DNA from: Todiramphus chloris collaris
Lineage: Eukaryota; Chordata; Aves; Coraciiformes; Alcedinidae
Assembly (NCBI GenBank): GCA_025345505.1
Contig: JANVCC010000012.1
Coordinates: 12,427,935-12,491,934, forward strand
Direction: 5' to 3'
Length of the DNA: 64,000 nucleotides
The notes beneath the pieces were generated by a model. It ran no database searches, had not been told where the DNA came from, and was given only the letters and a program-made list of their open reading frames with translations. The position numbers and the translations under genes were made by a program. Positions 1 through 13,210 of the stretch are shown here, piece after piece; positions within the stretch are counted from its first letter, which is position 1; each line of letters starts with the position of its first letter.

Positions 1-93
1 GCCCAAGGTAAAATCCTTACGTCACTTCTCCAGAGAGAAATTTTCTATTTTATGAAAGCATTGACATGTTGAGGGGAGATTGTTCAAAGAAAG

Positions 94-111
94 AAAAAAA
101 AAAAAAAAAAA
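94..111. repeat. poly-A tract (A18)
   Basis: Uninterrupted run of A. No retroelement was recognised immediately 5' of it, so it is listed as a simple repeat and not as a retroposon tail. Confidence 0.8.
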
Positions 112-1181
112 TGCAGCAAATCAACTGCTTCTTGAAACAGTGACAGGAAAAAAAGTTTTAATTCCCTGGCCAGTGCTATGTAATTTACTTAATAATGCTC
201 TTTGATCCATGGATGACATTTCTATATAAGGATTAGATCATTAGATTACGTTGGATTGCTATAATTTTTCATTCTGTTGTCTAACTTAAGCACACTTCAC
301 ACAAAAACTGTTTTAGGAGAAAACTAGAGCCTAGAGCTGTCTGAAATAACTAGTACAGCAGAGCAAAGCTGAATCACAGACTCAAACACAAAGGATGGCT
401 AAATTTCCTCTCTCCTTCAGACCTTCAGAACTAAATAAGCACAGGAACAGAGATAATTTTACTGTGATGGTCCATCTGTGTGGTAGACCTTTAATGTTGA
501 TATTACAACAGTAACCTAAACGATTTAACTCTAAAATTTATATGTTTGTTGTTTCTTTTTAAAAGGGAAAATGACAATTCTTGCTAATAAGTATACATAA
601 AAATCACCTACATCAGAAATGATCAGAGTAAATAAAATTAAAATGTTATTGTCTTTCAACAGCTATAACAACAGACAACTACATAAAATGCAGTTCATTA
701 GAGAAAATGACTTTTTTTTCATTGCAAAGTCACCTGCTAAACTACAATACACATTATAAACCACATTTTTTTCTGTAAAAATTATCATAGCTATTTCTAC
801 ACCAACTGTTTGATACCTTCCTTTCTTGCAAATTGATTGAAGTACTCATATTGTTAAAGCCTTCACTTTCCCAAATTAACATATGTAAATGCTGAGCTCT
901 CCTTCCCCAAATGGCATCTCTATTTACTTATTATTGTCTTTGTAGCATCCAGAGATTGATATAAAAGTGGAAGTTCTACTGGATTTGTTTTTGCAGCAAT
1001 ACACAAGAAAATACATCTCCTGCTTCAAAGGGCATAGCACAACATGTTGGAGGAGGAGAAGTTAATGGAATAATAGTAGATATAAACAAGCAATTGTGTT
1101 GGCTATATAATCATATCCATGTGTGTTGGTTAATTAAACACACTTTGATGGTCCCCATGACACTAGGAAAACAGCAGTTAC

Positions 1182-1212
1182 CCACACACACATACGTATG
1201 TATATATATATA
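1182..1212. repeat. CA/TA dinucleotide microsatellite
   Basis: A short CA run passes through a CATACGTATG bridge into a TA run. This is a compound simple repeat. Confidence 0.7.
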
Positions 1213-2657
1213 CAGTTCTATGTATAGATACATAGTCTACTGGGTTTTTTGGCTGGCAACTATAACTAGGTATCATTCATACATGTCAAGTGTGAACAGA
1301 ATAAGGAGCAGAGACCTCACTGAGAACACAATTTCATGCAAAATTTGCCTTGGACTGAGGATGTAAGACCAAGTGACACAGGCTAACAGCATGCACCAGT
1401 ACTGCAATTTTAATAGCTGGATTTAGTGGGCTGTATAGACTAGTTAGGTTAGTCCACAGAACAAGGAAAAGGAAGGTAAAGATAAGATGTGGCCAACAGA
1501 CGATCATTCACATGGCTGTTGTTGTTTACTCTGAGTAATAAAAGTCAATATTCAGAATGGCTGTCTTCAAAACATCCAGCATTTCACACAGTGTGTGAAC
1601 CAACAGAGCAGGGGACAAAGCGCTGGATGATTAGGAACAATGACATTGTCAATACTGAATAAAAAAGATGGATGGATTATATAGAGGAGGGGTGTATAAA
1701 ACAGGAGATAGAAAGATTAAGGGAGGACTTGCATCAGCTATGCAAATGAGACACAAATTTTCGTTTATTGATGAAAATAAAATTGTAATATATTGTTGCA
1801 TTAAGGAAGAAACCATTTCTGATGTGATCAATGTTTCTCTATTGTGAGCTCAGAGGCAAAGGATACACTGCATGTGTGTCCATGGATGCAGGCAAGCACA
1901 TAGGTTGTGTGACTCCTTAACGTTCCCATAAATACTTTTCCAAGTTTTAATTTTTAAAGAATTTTTCTAACCCCAAATTTACATGTTAGTATGTATGCAT
2001 TTGAATTTAGAGGTGACTGATTGGAAGTTACTTAGATAATTCTGATTTTATTTCATCTAATAGCACTACTGACATGACCCAGGTGTAACAAAAAGATTGT
2101 GATTACTTTTACGTCTGAAGATCTTAGTTCAAAACTGAACAAAACAAATGTAATTGGCAGGTTTTGGTACTGATCAACACAAAAATCCTTTGGCAGACAT
2201 ATTGGTCAAAAGATGCTTTATGGAAGGTGCTATTTATTGCTAGTCAAATATTCTGCACCTTGTGAAACCTTCAGAAGAGCACTGAAAAAGACAAAGATGC
2301 ACTGTAGCACTTACTTACCCACTGGGTTTCTTTTGTTCAGGGATTCACAGAGAAACTCCCTGAGCAGAATATATCTAACTTGAGTGTACACAAAATTGTG
2401 CACAGCTAAACTAGTGAAATATCCAGAGAGCCTTTGATAGCCAGGAAGTCACCTGGGAAAGCATTTCTGTTTCCCCTTTTAATGCGCTGAGACTGGTGAT
2501 GCTAAATTGCCAACTTGAAATTCTACATTTTTTTCCACAATATGTTTCATGTCTGTATTTTCCCTCTTGAATCTTTGAGCTCCTAACTACCCTCTCAGCA
2601 ATGACATTTATCTGTGGTTTTGGGGTTTTTTTGCAAGATTTCAACTTTCACACCTCA

Positions 2658-2662
2658 CACTG
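2658..2662. repeat. Target-site duplication, left copy (CACTG)
   Basis: CACTG lies immediately before the LTR start at 2663 and is identical to 3365-3369. Confidence 0.85.
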
Positions 2663-3364
2663 TGTGGTGGGTTGACCCTGGATGCACAACAGGTGCCCAT
2701 CAAAGCCACTCCCCTTCTCATCTTCTCACATTCTTCCTCTGATCCAGTGTGAGGTCCCTCTGACAGCCTGCAGTTCTTCATGAACTGCTTCACAGTTGGT
2801 CCCTTCCACGGGGTGTAGTCTTTCAGAAACAAACTGCTCCAGTGTGGGACCCCCATGGAATCACAAGTTCTGACAGCAAATCTACTTCAGCCTCTCTCCA
2901 CAGGTCCACAGGTCTTTCCAGGAGCCTGCTACAGCATAGGCTTCCTATTCTGTCACAGTCTCCTTCAGGTGCACCCACCTACTCCAGCATGGAGTCCTCC
3001 ACAGGCTGCAAGTGGAATTCTGCTCCACTGTGGACCTCCATGGGTTGCAGGGGGACAGCATGCCTCACCATAGCCTTCACCACAGGCTGCAGGGAAATGG
3101 GTGCTCCAATGCTTCTCCTTCCTTCTTCACTGACTTTTCCATCTGTGGAGTTATTTCTGTCAGATATTCTCACTCCTTTCTTTGTCTGCAGTTGTTGAGG
3201 GTTTTATCCCCGTTTTTAAATATGTTATCACAGAAGCACAGCTACTGGCACCGATGCGCTTGGCTTTGGTCAGCTGTGGGTCTGTATTGGAGACTATTGG
3301 AACTGGATCTACTGGACATGTAGCTCCTCTGCTACCAAAAAACTTGCCACTCAAACTCAACACA
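2663..3364. mobile_element. Solo LTR, avian ERVL-like, with 5-bp target duplication
   Basis: This 702-bp block begins TGTGGTGGGTTGACC and ends CTCAACACA, so it has the TG...CA ends of a retroviral LTR. It is flanked by identical 5-bp copies of CACTG at 2658-2662 and 3365-3369, which is the expected target-site duplication. It is clearly more GC-rich than its surroundings. From memory, its start and its repeated Ser/Pro/Cys-rich-looking text resemble an avian ERVL-type LTR; the family name needs a Repbase search. No internal retroviral sequence adjoins it, so it is a solo LTR left by LTR-LTR recombination. The many overlapping open frames on both strands are by-products of low stop-codon density and not genes. 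Orientation was not fixed independently. Confidence 0.85.
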
Positions 3365-3369
3365 CACTG
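3365..3369. repeat. Target-site duplication, right copy (CACTG)
   Basis: CACTG lies immediately after the LTR end at 3364 and is identical to 2658-2662. A 5-bp duplication fits ERVL-type integrases. Confidence 0.85.
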
Positions 3370-6002
3370 TAAAAACAATTTTCTTAGTAAAACTGAGTTC
3401 AGGTCACAGAGATATGTGGCATCAAATAAAGCTTTGGATCCCAGACACCTGAATTACAGGAATGAAGATTACATAAAAGTTTTCTAGACATCTAGAAAAT
3501 GGTATTTTTGCTAAAACCAATATTTTCTTAAATTGAAATTTCCTTTTCTCATATTTTTTGATCTTTTTCACTACAAAAAGAAAGTCAGTGTCTTTCTACA
3601 ACTTTAAGTTCATTCTACCTGAAATAAAACTTCAAGTTCTAAATTGTTTTCTCCTCCATTTTTAAATTTTGTTGTTCATGTACCTTCCTCGAATCCATGA
3701 CATTCTGTGTTATGAACAGATTTATGGCCACTTCCAGTCTTGAATTCTGATTGGTTCAGGTCTAAGCAGCATATGATGAAAAACATTTGACCTGCCTGCT
3801 CATAATAACAGTTTCTAGGAACTTATTGAGGACTTCTTTTATTTTTATCATTCTTCTGGACATTTCCAGTCCCTTCTGGCAAAGTTGCTCTGGTTTATTT
3901 TCTTTATTTCAGATATTCTTCCCTCAAGTTTTACATTCTACTTTTCTTAAAAGAAAAAAATCCTACAAGAAAAAAAAAAAACAACACTTTTTTGTTTCTG
4001 TGTTTTCTACATGGAAACATTATGTGTTGTGCACTGTCTATCTCTGTCGGCTATGTGGAAGATACAGGTGCATATAAAACAGTTCTAACCTAACTGAAGA
4101 GTTAGCATCTCTCTTCATCTTTGTCTTGAACTTGAGGCTGAATAATGAATATGTTGCATTTTATTCCTGTTCCAAAATGGGTTTTGTTACAGAACTACAA
4201 AGGAATTTTTGAGAAATCACATAGCATAGTTACAATATTTACTAAGTCCATAGATTGCTTAAATGTGGTTATGTGTATGTTGCTTAGATAATTGAATATA
4301 TCTTTAAACAGAACAGTGATTCAGTGACATTGTACATTATCTTTGGTGTTTTGTTTGAAAGGGATATAATATATGCAGGCCTTGTAAGAGGTAGCTAGCA
4401 TATTTGAAGTCCCCTTAGCAGAGGTGAAAACAAAAAGTGTCAATTCCGTTATCTTATTTTTAGGCATTAACTCAAGAAGAACAGAATGGCACCTCCCAAA
4501 AGACTCTTATATCATCTGAGTCCAGGTAACCCTAGCAAAGAATATTGCATTAAGAGAGATGTAGTCATTTGAACAGTGTCTTAAAGGTCATTCCTGACAT
4601 TTAAACAGTCTCGTGGTACCTCTGTATTGTCAAAGTTGCTATATTTGCTTATTAACGCAATTATCCAGCAAAGAGTACATTTCAGCATTTAGGCACTAAA
4701 TTCGGAGAAAAGGTAAAACTGTTTTAGTTGTCATTAAAAGGTGAAATAGAAGGAGCATAAGTTGTTACAAAGTTACCAGCCTCTTCCAGCTATCCAATCA
4801 CTCCACGTCTACCCACACCATAATGATGGCAACCCTTACTGTACACTTATGTATTTTCTTCTAACTGCAAATTTATATATAGTTTCAGGACATTTAAGGA
4901 AGCAAGTGTTTGTTATGTCAAATTTCTTTCCCTGTTTTGTCACTGGATCTCAAGAAACTAGGTATGTGTCTATGTCAGAATTAATGGAAGGAATATATCA
5001 AATTAATTTTCAATAACAGAGAGTTTGAGTATCTCAATTTTAAAATTCTTGATAAAGATATTTTGAAAGAAAATTAAGAGGTTTTTTTCATCAATATTCA
5101 TCTTTAGAAAGACAAAATTGTATTACTTATTTCAAAGCAAGCTTCCAAGACCTAAGATAACTAGAACAGTAGAAACACCTGTCTCTTTGTCTGCTTCATT
5201 GTTACATAAATATTTCATAATATAAATTGCTTGATTAACTTAGTCTCTTTTCTTATAGTACACAAATTTGAGAAAAGTTCTTTTCATTTGTCGCTCAGAG
5301 TAAAATAAATCATTATTAGGCTGTTGGCACGTGACATTAATAATAGCAAATAGATTTTGCAGGAATTTATTACTTAGAATGTTTGTTTGTTTCTAACAAT
5401 TAAGTTTCTAAAGTAAATATGCATATTTAAATTCCTAAAGCAGTTATACCTGTGTATTTTCATATGCTACTTTAAATATACTCTTTCTATGAACTTGCAA
5501 GTTTTTTGTAAATGCAAACACAGTTTATAAATACTATCTTTGTAAGCCTGGTTTGAAAAATAGAGCAACATTCATGAGTAGTTTCCAACACTTCAAACAA
5601 AACAAAGCTATGTACCAAACTGATGGATCTACACTTACCTTCCAAACTACTACTATAGTTAAATCAGTCACATTTTCTCTACTACGGGAAAGTGTTATGG
5701 AAAGGCAACAAAATCATCAGGATTACAGTAACAAGGGTTTGATAAGACAACACAGGCTTTTCCAACTACTGTGAGAACTTCCACTAGCATACCTCATTAA
5801 ATCAAATTATTTTGTAAAAGGCAATAATGATAATTTCCATAAACCTGCTTATCTTGTATGCATAATAAGCTTTACTTTTTTCTGCCCAGAATGCAGTCAC
5901 TAAAATGTGTGGATATTTGTTGTGACTTGCTACCCCTGGCAGTGGAAGGAACAGTATAAAGCTATATGGATGTGAAGTAACAACATAAATCCATAAAATA
6001 CC

Positions 6003-6028
6003 TTTTTTTCCTTTTTTTTTTTTTTTTT
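6003..6028. repeat. T-rich tract
   Basis: T run broken only by two C residues and followed by GTGTGCGCATGTG. Simple repeat. Confidence 0.7.
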
Positions 6029-9000
6029 GTGTGCGCATGTGTATTCTTAAGTAGTTTATGAGCTGAAGAAACAGCTGGTAGACAGAAATGACTTTGTTGA
6101 TGCTAGCTCTCACTTATTGGTCTTATTTTAATTTGATAATTATTAAAATGACAGCAGTTGAAAGTTAGGGTCTAATATACATGCATTTATAGATGTCTTC
6201 TAATAAACGCACAGCTTGCATAAAACATTACATGTTGTCTAAGCAACTGAGATTCATATTCACTCAGACAAGGACTGAAAAACAAGTCTGTTTAAGTATG
6301 CTGAATTAAAAGCAAATGCTACTGACATCAATTCCTCCTGCAGCTCAGTGTGTGAAATTGTGAATACTGACAAGCAAATGAAATTTATGGTGAAAAATAA
6401 AATAAAGTAAATGTAATCCTCTAAAAACTTCCTTTTATTTTTCTATTACCACATTAATGTTGATCTTTGTAGGTCTACATCAAATCAAAGTCATGGTACA
6501 GCATAAATGGAGGATTGCAATGTTGAGTACTCCTTCTCTGGGGAAAAACTTACTTTATATATTCAACATATAAGTTTAATCTTCTTTCAGTTGTAATGCA
6601 TGTTTATCTGGCTCTCACTGTGTACATGTGGATACTTATTTTGAAAAACTAGAAACAAGGCATTACAAGTATTATCCTTTCACCATCTTCTGAAAATGCT
6701 GCCCTCAATAAATCTTCCTTAATCATACAAATGTGAAAAGTTTGATAATTTGTTGTCATTAGGGTTTTTGTTTGGTTGTTTTGCATTTGGTTTATGCATT
6801 GAGAGAGTTCATTGCTCATATAAAGATGTTTTAAAGCTGTGTAACTTCATTTCTTATTTGTCTTGTGAAAGTCATTAAGCTATGTTTCTACTCATTTCTA
6901 GCATGTCCTTGGGGCAGGAGAATATGTAGCCCTACAAATAATTTAATCTTATGAAACAACATTAGAAGTATTAGGAAAAACTGTAAGATTTACCTCAAAT
7001 TATGAGTACCATTTTTTATTTATTAATGATTTTAACTTTATGATTAAAAATAAATATAAATGCTAATAAAATAAATATGTTAGGGATTTTTTTCACTTAA
7101 TTTTCAGACTAGTAAATGGTAGAAATGTCCTCTGGTTACTACTTAAAAAGAAAAGACATTCACTTTGAGATATCTTTTCAGTAAGTACCTGACTATAAGC
7201 ATTTCTGTTCTAGTCCAGAAAATAATAAATAATATATATATATGATCAAACACAAATTTCTTTTAAGTTTGTCTACATGTAATAAACAGAATTAATTCTG
7301 GTTTTTGATGTTAACTATTTTGGTTTTGTGTACTACATTTTTGTTTACTATTTCAGTTTGTGTATGTGTGTTGCATGTTAGAAATTTCTGTATTACATAT
7401 TCATATCCTAATGTAGCTTCAGATATAGGAGGATTTGATGCATTGCTTTGCATTACTGCTACCTGATGACAGGGATCTTTGGTCAATTGTTCTTTCAGAC
7501 TGAAAGGTCATGTCTGGTACCTGATTTAAGTTTTCACCTCTTCTTTTAAACATTTATTGTATAAAAAACACTGGAAAAGTTTCTGATATAGTTCAGACTA
7601 GATCAAATACAGTTGGTTGAATGTACTGACTTTCACTACCCTGTACAAAGGAGAGTTTAACTTCTAAATACTAATGTCAAATTTGTGTTGTAAAGACCTC
7701 TGTGCCATATTTGAGTTCCTAGGTCATGTGTCTCCTTCCAAATCAACAGGTTATTAACATAATTCTTCTCTGTAAACTTATTTTAAACTATTTATATTTC
7801 TACTGGAGTAAACAGTGTCTGTGACCCTGTCTGAAAGTTTTCTAATAACAGAAATCCTAAATTCTAAAGACATGTATATACTGGAAATATTTTTAATCTT
7901 AAATGCAACTTGTGTCTTATGTATAAATGATAATTTTTTCTCCTTTTCTAGTAAACTGTTGCAGAGATTAGCAAGCACTTTCATATGCTCTATTGCCTTT
8001 TGTATCAATGATAGATATGAAAGAAAAAATAACACCAAACTCCCTTCAGTTATGTAATTTTTGATCTCTAGAGATGTTGAGCAGGAATTTAGGAAATTAT
8101 GAAAGTTGATCCCACTTGAAGATTAGGTCTTCAAATATGGTATAACATTCTGAATGATAAACTACATGTAAAATTCAGTCTATGTATATATATAAAATAA
8201 TAATAATTAAAAAAAAACTTATACTGCATATTTCTTCCTAATTCTTTTTTTTTTTTTCCCACAGAAAAAAAACACAACTGTAACAATTACATAAATTATT
8301 TGCTCTTGGGTTGTTTTGGGTAAACCATATAGTATTTTTGTAATAACAGGAAATAATTCAAATAAGTTATAGTTTGTGTTTTGCATGCAGTGAATTGTTG
8401 TGTCTCCATAACCAATGTCAGCAATGAGTTATTTCTGTTAATTTATGCATATTTATATAAAATTCATGCTGGTTTTACAAAGCCTTAAATTTCTGTATCA
8501 AACTCATATCAATAATCTGTATATATCCATTTATAATCCAATTATACTTCTAAATTAAATTAATAAGGCAGGGAATTCCTCTGTTATTTTTTTCACACTG
8601 CTCAAGCTGATATCAGGGGAGTAGTTTTTATAGTCCTTGTCCAACACAGAATTCATTTGAATGTAAAGAAATGCAAGTAGCGATTGAGCAGACATTGCCA
8701 TAGCACTGTGCATTTATCTCTTGCCACATCCATGAGCTCAGAGTTTCGCTCTGTTCTAACTTCCCTATGCTGGTGAGAAATACGTTCTTCTGAGCAACAT
8801 CCTGTCATCAGGTTCTCTTCAGACCCTTTCCTGCCAAGGATATACTTTTAGGAATGAGTCAATATAATTGAGGCCTCTGTGACATAACTTGGTTTTGAAT
8901 CTAGGTCATATAGGGGTCACCTTAATGACAAATCCATCTTCCTATCCCTAACAGTCACATTTGCTTAGCTCCATCTTCCTTTTGTATCTACCAGCCTATG

Positions 9001-9942
9001 CAGGAGCAGACGATGGCTTATTGCACAATATTCAGATAGTAAAAATCATATCAGACAGTAAAAATAAATGTAACTGCATGGGGAAAGATTGCTGTCACTG
9101 AGGCTGAGAGAATGGCAGCAAAAGGAGTATTTGTTGACCCTTATTCTAAAAGGCTATGAATAGAAAGATCCCCTTAATCCTGTAACAACAGCTAGATGTC
9201 AGTCTAGTATGGCAGTTAGAGGTCTCAGAAATTAATCTACCACTTACCACTCACAGATGACTGGTAACCAGAGCATCTGTTCTTGTAAGGACACTGGGAA
9301 GCTGTCTTCTGGATAGCTTGAGACCAAGGTGCCTTGCTGGAATGTTTCTCCAAGACACGCAGAAGAGAAAGTCAATCAGACTTAAAAGTGAAAATATTAT
9401 TGGGATAATCACTGTTGGAGAGATATGAAAGAATAAGACATGACAAGGTACAGTATCACAATAATTTCTAATGTGAATATCCCCAAACCTGTCATGCTGG
9501 CATCTCTCTCCAATCAAATTGTCCATATAACTCCTCAGAATATGTTTCCTTAAGGCTTGTTCAACATAAGATTTACTGCTCTCCTTCCTAACTATCAGTC
9601 ACACAGACATACCATGAAACTGATAACTGCATTGGATGATTATAACACCTTCCTTTGGGTCTTTAGCTGAGGTTCTGGAACACAGAAACCCTAGACTCCC
9701 GCTAGTCAAAAGTCCAGATCTTCCAAACTGTAACAAATAATTGACCTGAGTATTTTAAAAACATAGGCAAAATGTTTCAAATGAAATAGGTTCTTTTCTT
9801 TTTCTACAGTGGACCCAAGTACTTTCCTGAGATACTTAAAAAAGCAAGCACAGTTTTTCTGGTTCATTGAGCAAACTGAAAAACTATTCAGTTCAGATCA
9901 ATGCAAAAACAGGGAAGTATTTTATCATCAAAACAGCAGAGT

Positions 9943-9971
9943 AAAAAAAATTAAAAAAAAAAAAAAAAAAA
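9943..9971. repeat. A-rich tract
   Basis: A8, then TT, then a long A run. No retroelement body was recognised on its 5' side. Confidence 0.75.
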
Positions 9972-10427
9972 CAAACCCACAATGATATCAGAGAAGAATG
10001 CAATAGCTATTTTAATTTGTTTAATAAGCCTTCTACTATTTTTCTCATTTTTAACTAAAATCTTTTTCCATTCTTCATAGAAGAGATGAGAACAGAACAT
10101 GTAAAAATCCTTTTCATATTTTTAACTTTTTTGTACTCTGTCTAAATTTAATGAATTTCACCCACAAAGTAAATATTCTTGTTTCTTTCAAAATGCCTTT
10201 ATTTGGTAAATGATACCAGTCCTATATCTGAAAAGAAAGAAAATTATTAAAGTTGCATGGTAGTACTCACAACACAAGTTGGTGGAAATGGAGGTGTGAA
10301 TGAGCAGTAATGACGAAGAGAAATACCAGTGTCGCTCTGTGTGTTACACCTATTTAACTTTAACTCTTTTAACTCTGAAAGATTTCACATTTGAATTTTA
10401 TAAAACCTACCACATATATATGCATTT

Positions 10428-10445
10428 ATGTATGTATGTATGTAT
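10428..10445. repeat. ATGT tetranucleotide microsatellite
   Basis: About four to five copies of ATGT. Confidence 0.7.
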
Positions 10446-10950
10446 TACATTGTCATGATGCTCACCCAACCCATCATTAATTGGGTGACTTCTTTTGGAA
10501 ACCTAAATAAAAACAGGTCTAGAGGAAAGATTGTGTTGCAGTGAAGATGGAGGTCAACAGGAAGAGGAACAGCAGGCTGCTGAACTCAAGATAACTTTGG
10601 TATCACTTGATAAAATACACCACATTGTAACAGCCAAAATGAAACACAATTTTTCAAAGTAATGTCAGCTATAAGAAAGACCTTTCAGGCAGTGTAAGTT
10701 TCCAAACACACATCTCTCAAAACATTGTAGCCTCTAAGCTCTTCACATATATTACAGATTTTTTGTATTTAAAGACATAGTGAAGTGCTATCATGAATTG
10801 ATTACAGATGCTATGGAAAAGCAGCGAGGGAAAGGAAGGGGAGGGAAGGGAAAACTGCAACAAAGTACTTAAAGTAGCATGTTGTAGAAAATGTTGCATT
10901 AGTGTTCCCTGCCCTAATAATGATGTCCTTCTGTTTCCTCCTGCAAAATT

Positions 10951-11033
10951 AAAACAAAAAAAAACAAACAAACAAAAAAAAAAACAAAAACAAACAAACA
11001 AAAAAAAAACCAAAAACAAACAAACAAAAAAAT
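10951..11033. repeat. A-rich CAAA/CAAAA simple repeat
   Basis: About 80 bp made almost entirely of A runs separated by single C residues. The Lys/Gln/Asn-rich and Phe-rich open frames crossing it are artefacts of this composition. Confidence 0.85.
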
Positions 11034-13148
11034 CCAGTTTGGATCCAGGTAGAGTAAACTCAGATCTTCTGTATGGAAATGACCTGGATAACATATATAA
11101 ACAAATGTCTCTAATAGGACACATTCCCTACATCAGAGAATCCTTAAATTCCGTATTATACAAACCCAAAAATATTAGGAGTCATATGTGCTATCCCCAA
11201 AGATTGATCTTGAAGTTGGAAGATGAGTATGTGAAACTCTTCAATTTTTCCCCAGATTTACTGTTGATTTACATTGAGGATGCTGGGATAATACTTTAAC
11301 CATTACACTGTTATAAAAGTCTGTCTAAGATTTCTTTTTCTTGCAGAAATATCTTAAATAGACTGAAATCTCAGGTCACTGTAAAGAAAATGTGCAGCTG
11401 TTTTTCAAGTCCATCCCTAAATGATGTACCTTGAGTGACACAAGCAGTATTTGGCAGAGGAAGAAACTGGAAGCACAGACCAGATTCTTTAGGTCCAAAA
11501 TCTGTCTCTTCTGTCTGATGTAACTCTCAGTTGTCCTATTGCTTTTATTCTCTCTCTTATTTTGCATCCTGGTTTTTATCTTTGTTACTCTGTTTCTTGA
11601 TTTTTGTCATTTGTAATAATCTTCACAAAGTTCTGAGCATTCCTTTCCTGCATGACTCCAATATTTTCACAATATTTATTTCCTCTGAGGATTTCCTGAT
11701 GGTTTCAACACAGCAAGGAAAGAAAGCAGTCTATGTTACCACACTGGCAGTCTAGCAATCTTCACCATAAAGCTTTTGACCTTCTGCAACAAGGATTTTA
11801 GGTAGTTAATAACTTAAACATATGAAGGCCTAAGTTTATCTTCAAAATAACCAGAGGATTTAGACATTTAGAGAAAAGAATGAACACCACAGACTTCAAT
11901 TTTTGGGGCAGCAGGCTGTAGATTGGTCAGATTTACAAATTAGATAAAAAAGAAAGATAATAAATATAGGAATCCTTTACTGAAATGAACTTCCAGTCCC
12001 CATACTGCTTTATTTTGAAATAGTTACTGGCTGATCATAGTCAGGTTTTTTCCAAGGTCATTAAAATACTGAGCAAAATAATTTACCTGTGTTGAGTATA
12101 GAGACCTCTGCAGGGGTGTATCTCAGTGCTCCCACCAATACCGTGTGGATGTTCTTTATTTCATATTAAACCACAGAAACTGAAAAAGAGCTTCCAACTT
12201 ATTAATTTATGAATGTGGAGGAAATTAATTTCATTACTGATTGGAGAAACATATCTATTAACTGACCGCTATGAATTTCTTCCTGTGGAGAGTATTACTT
12301 TCCATTTATATGACTCCTGTTGCTAATATCTGAGACTGTTGCAGCCTTAAAAATGCACAGTTCATTCTGCAGATGGTGATAGCTCTACTAACACTTCTAT
12401 TGTTAGTTTGAAAGTCAAGTGATGATATGTGTAGGTGTATGTGTGGGAGCAGTGCAAAGAATTACAAGGATTTTCTCCCACACTAACAATCCACATGGAA
12501 AAGAGGGCCTTATGAAACCATGTTCTGTTCCCCTGGTATTTTTAATCAGTCTGATATTTCATTAGAATAGCATTTTATTGCACAGTTTCTATCTAAGGAG
12601 TATCATTTTAAATTTAATAAAAAAATCTTTTATGTTTTTTTCTTCACGTATTGATAAGTCATCACTTAAAACCAAAAAAATTTAAACTGTGTCAAAGCAG
12701 AAAAAATATATGTAAAATTAATGTTTTAATGAATTTTACTCTTCAAGTTTTTTTCAGCAATTATGCATTTGTTGGACCTGTTAGTAATTGGAAGTTCCTT
12801 AAAAGACAACACCTCTCAGTTTTGCCATCTCTGTAGTTTCAGTGGTGACTGCAAAACAGGAAATGTATCTGTATTTGATTGTAAATACATCCTTCATGGT
12901 TCAGTCAGATGAGGATAAGGCAGTTGACCTAGACAATCCAGATACATACTTCAGCCCCAGAATGTGTTTCTGTGTGGTTTCTACAATTCATTCATGACAT
13001 TTTAGCATCCAGTTTGAATTTTCATCAATTCTAGTTACCCACCTAAATGTCCTCTTCACTGTCAGTTAGTAAAAATCTTTTTTATTTTTTCACCCAAGTA
13101 AGGTATGAATTCCTTCTGCAATATTCTCTGGTTTTTTGGTTTTTTTTC

Positions 13149-13210
13149 CTATACATATATACATGTACATATACAAATATGTACATATATAATTATATGT
13201 TCATACACAA
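13149..13210. repeat. TA/TACA-rich tract with inverted symmetry
   Basis: Alternating purine-pyrimidine DNA. The arms GTACATA and TATGTAC form a short inverted repeat around about 13175, which could form a hairpin or cruciform. Confidence 0.65.

Larger units (their letters stand above)
1..2657. other. AT-rich non-coding stretch
   Basis: No gene, RNA or recognisable transposon was found. The open frames in this stretch (longest about 90 codons) have no domain-like composition and look like chance frames. It contains an A18 tract at 94-111 and a CA/TA microsatellite at about 1182-1212. Old unrecognised repeats cannot be excluded by eye. Confidence 0.6.

Noticed and set aside
2641-3487. Six overlapping open frames of 64-118 codons on both strands
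   Set aside because: They nearly all lie within a solo LTR with defined ends and target duplication; the low stop density follows from its base composition.
10717-11299. Open frames of 135 and 163 codons
   Set aside because: Both cross the CAAA-type simple repeat and owe their length to it; the Phe/Lys-rich runs are not protein-like.
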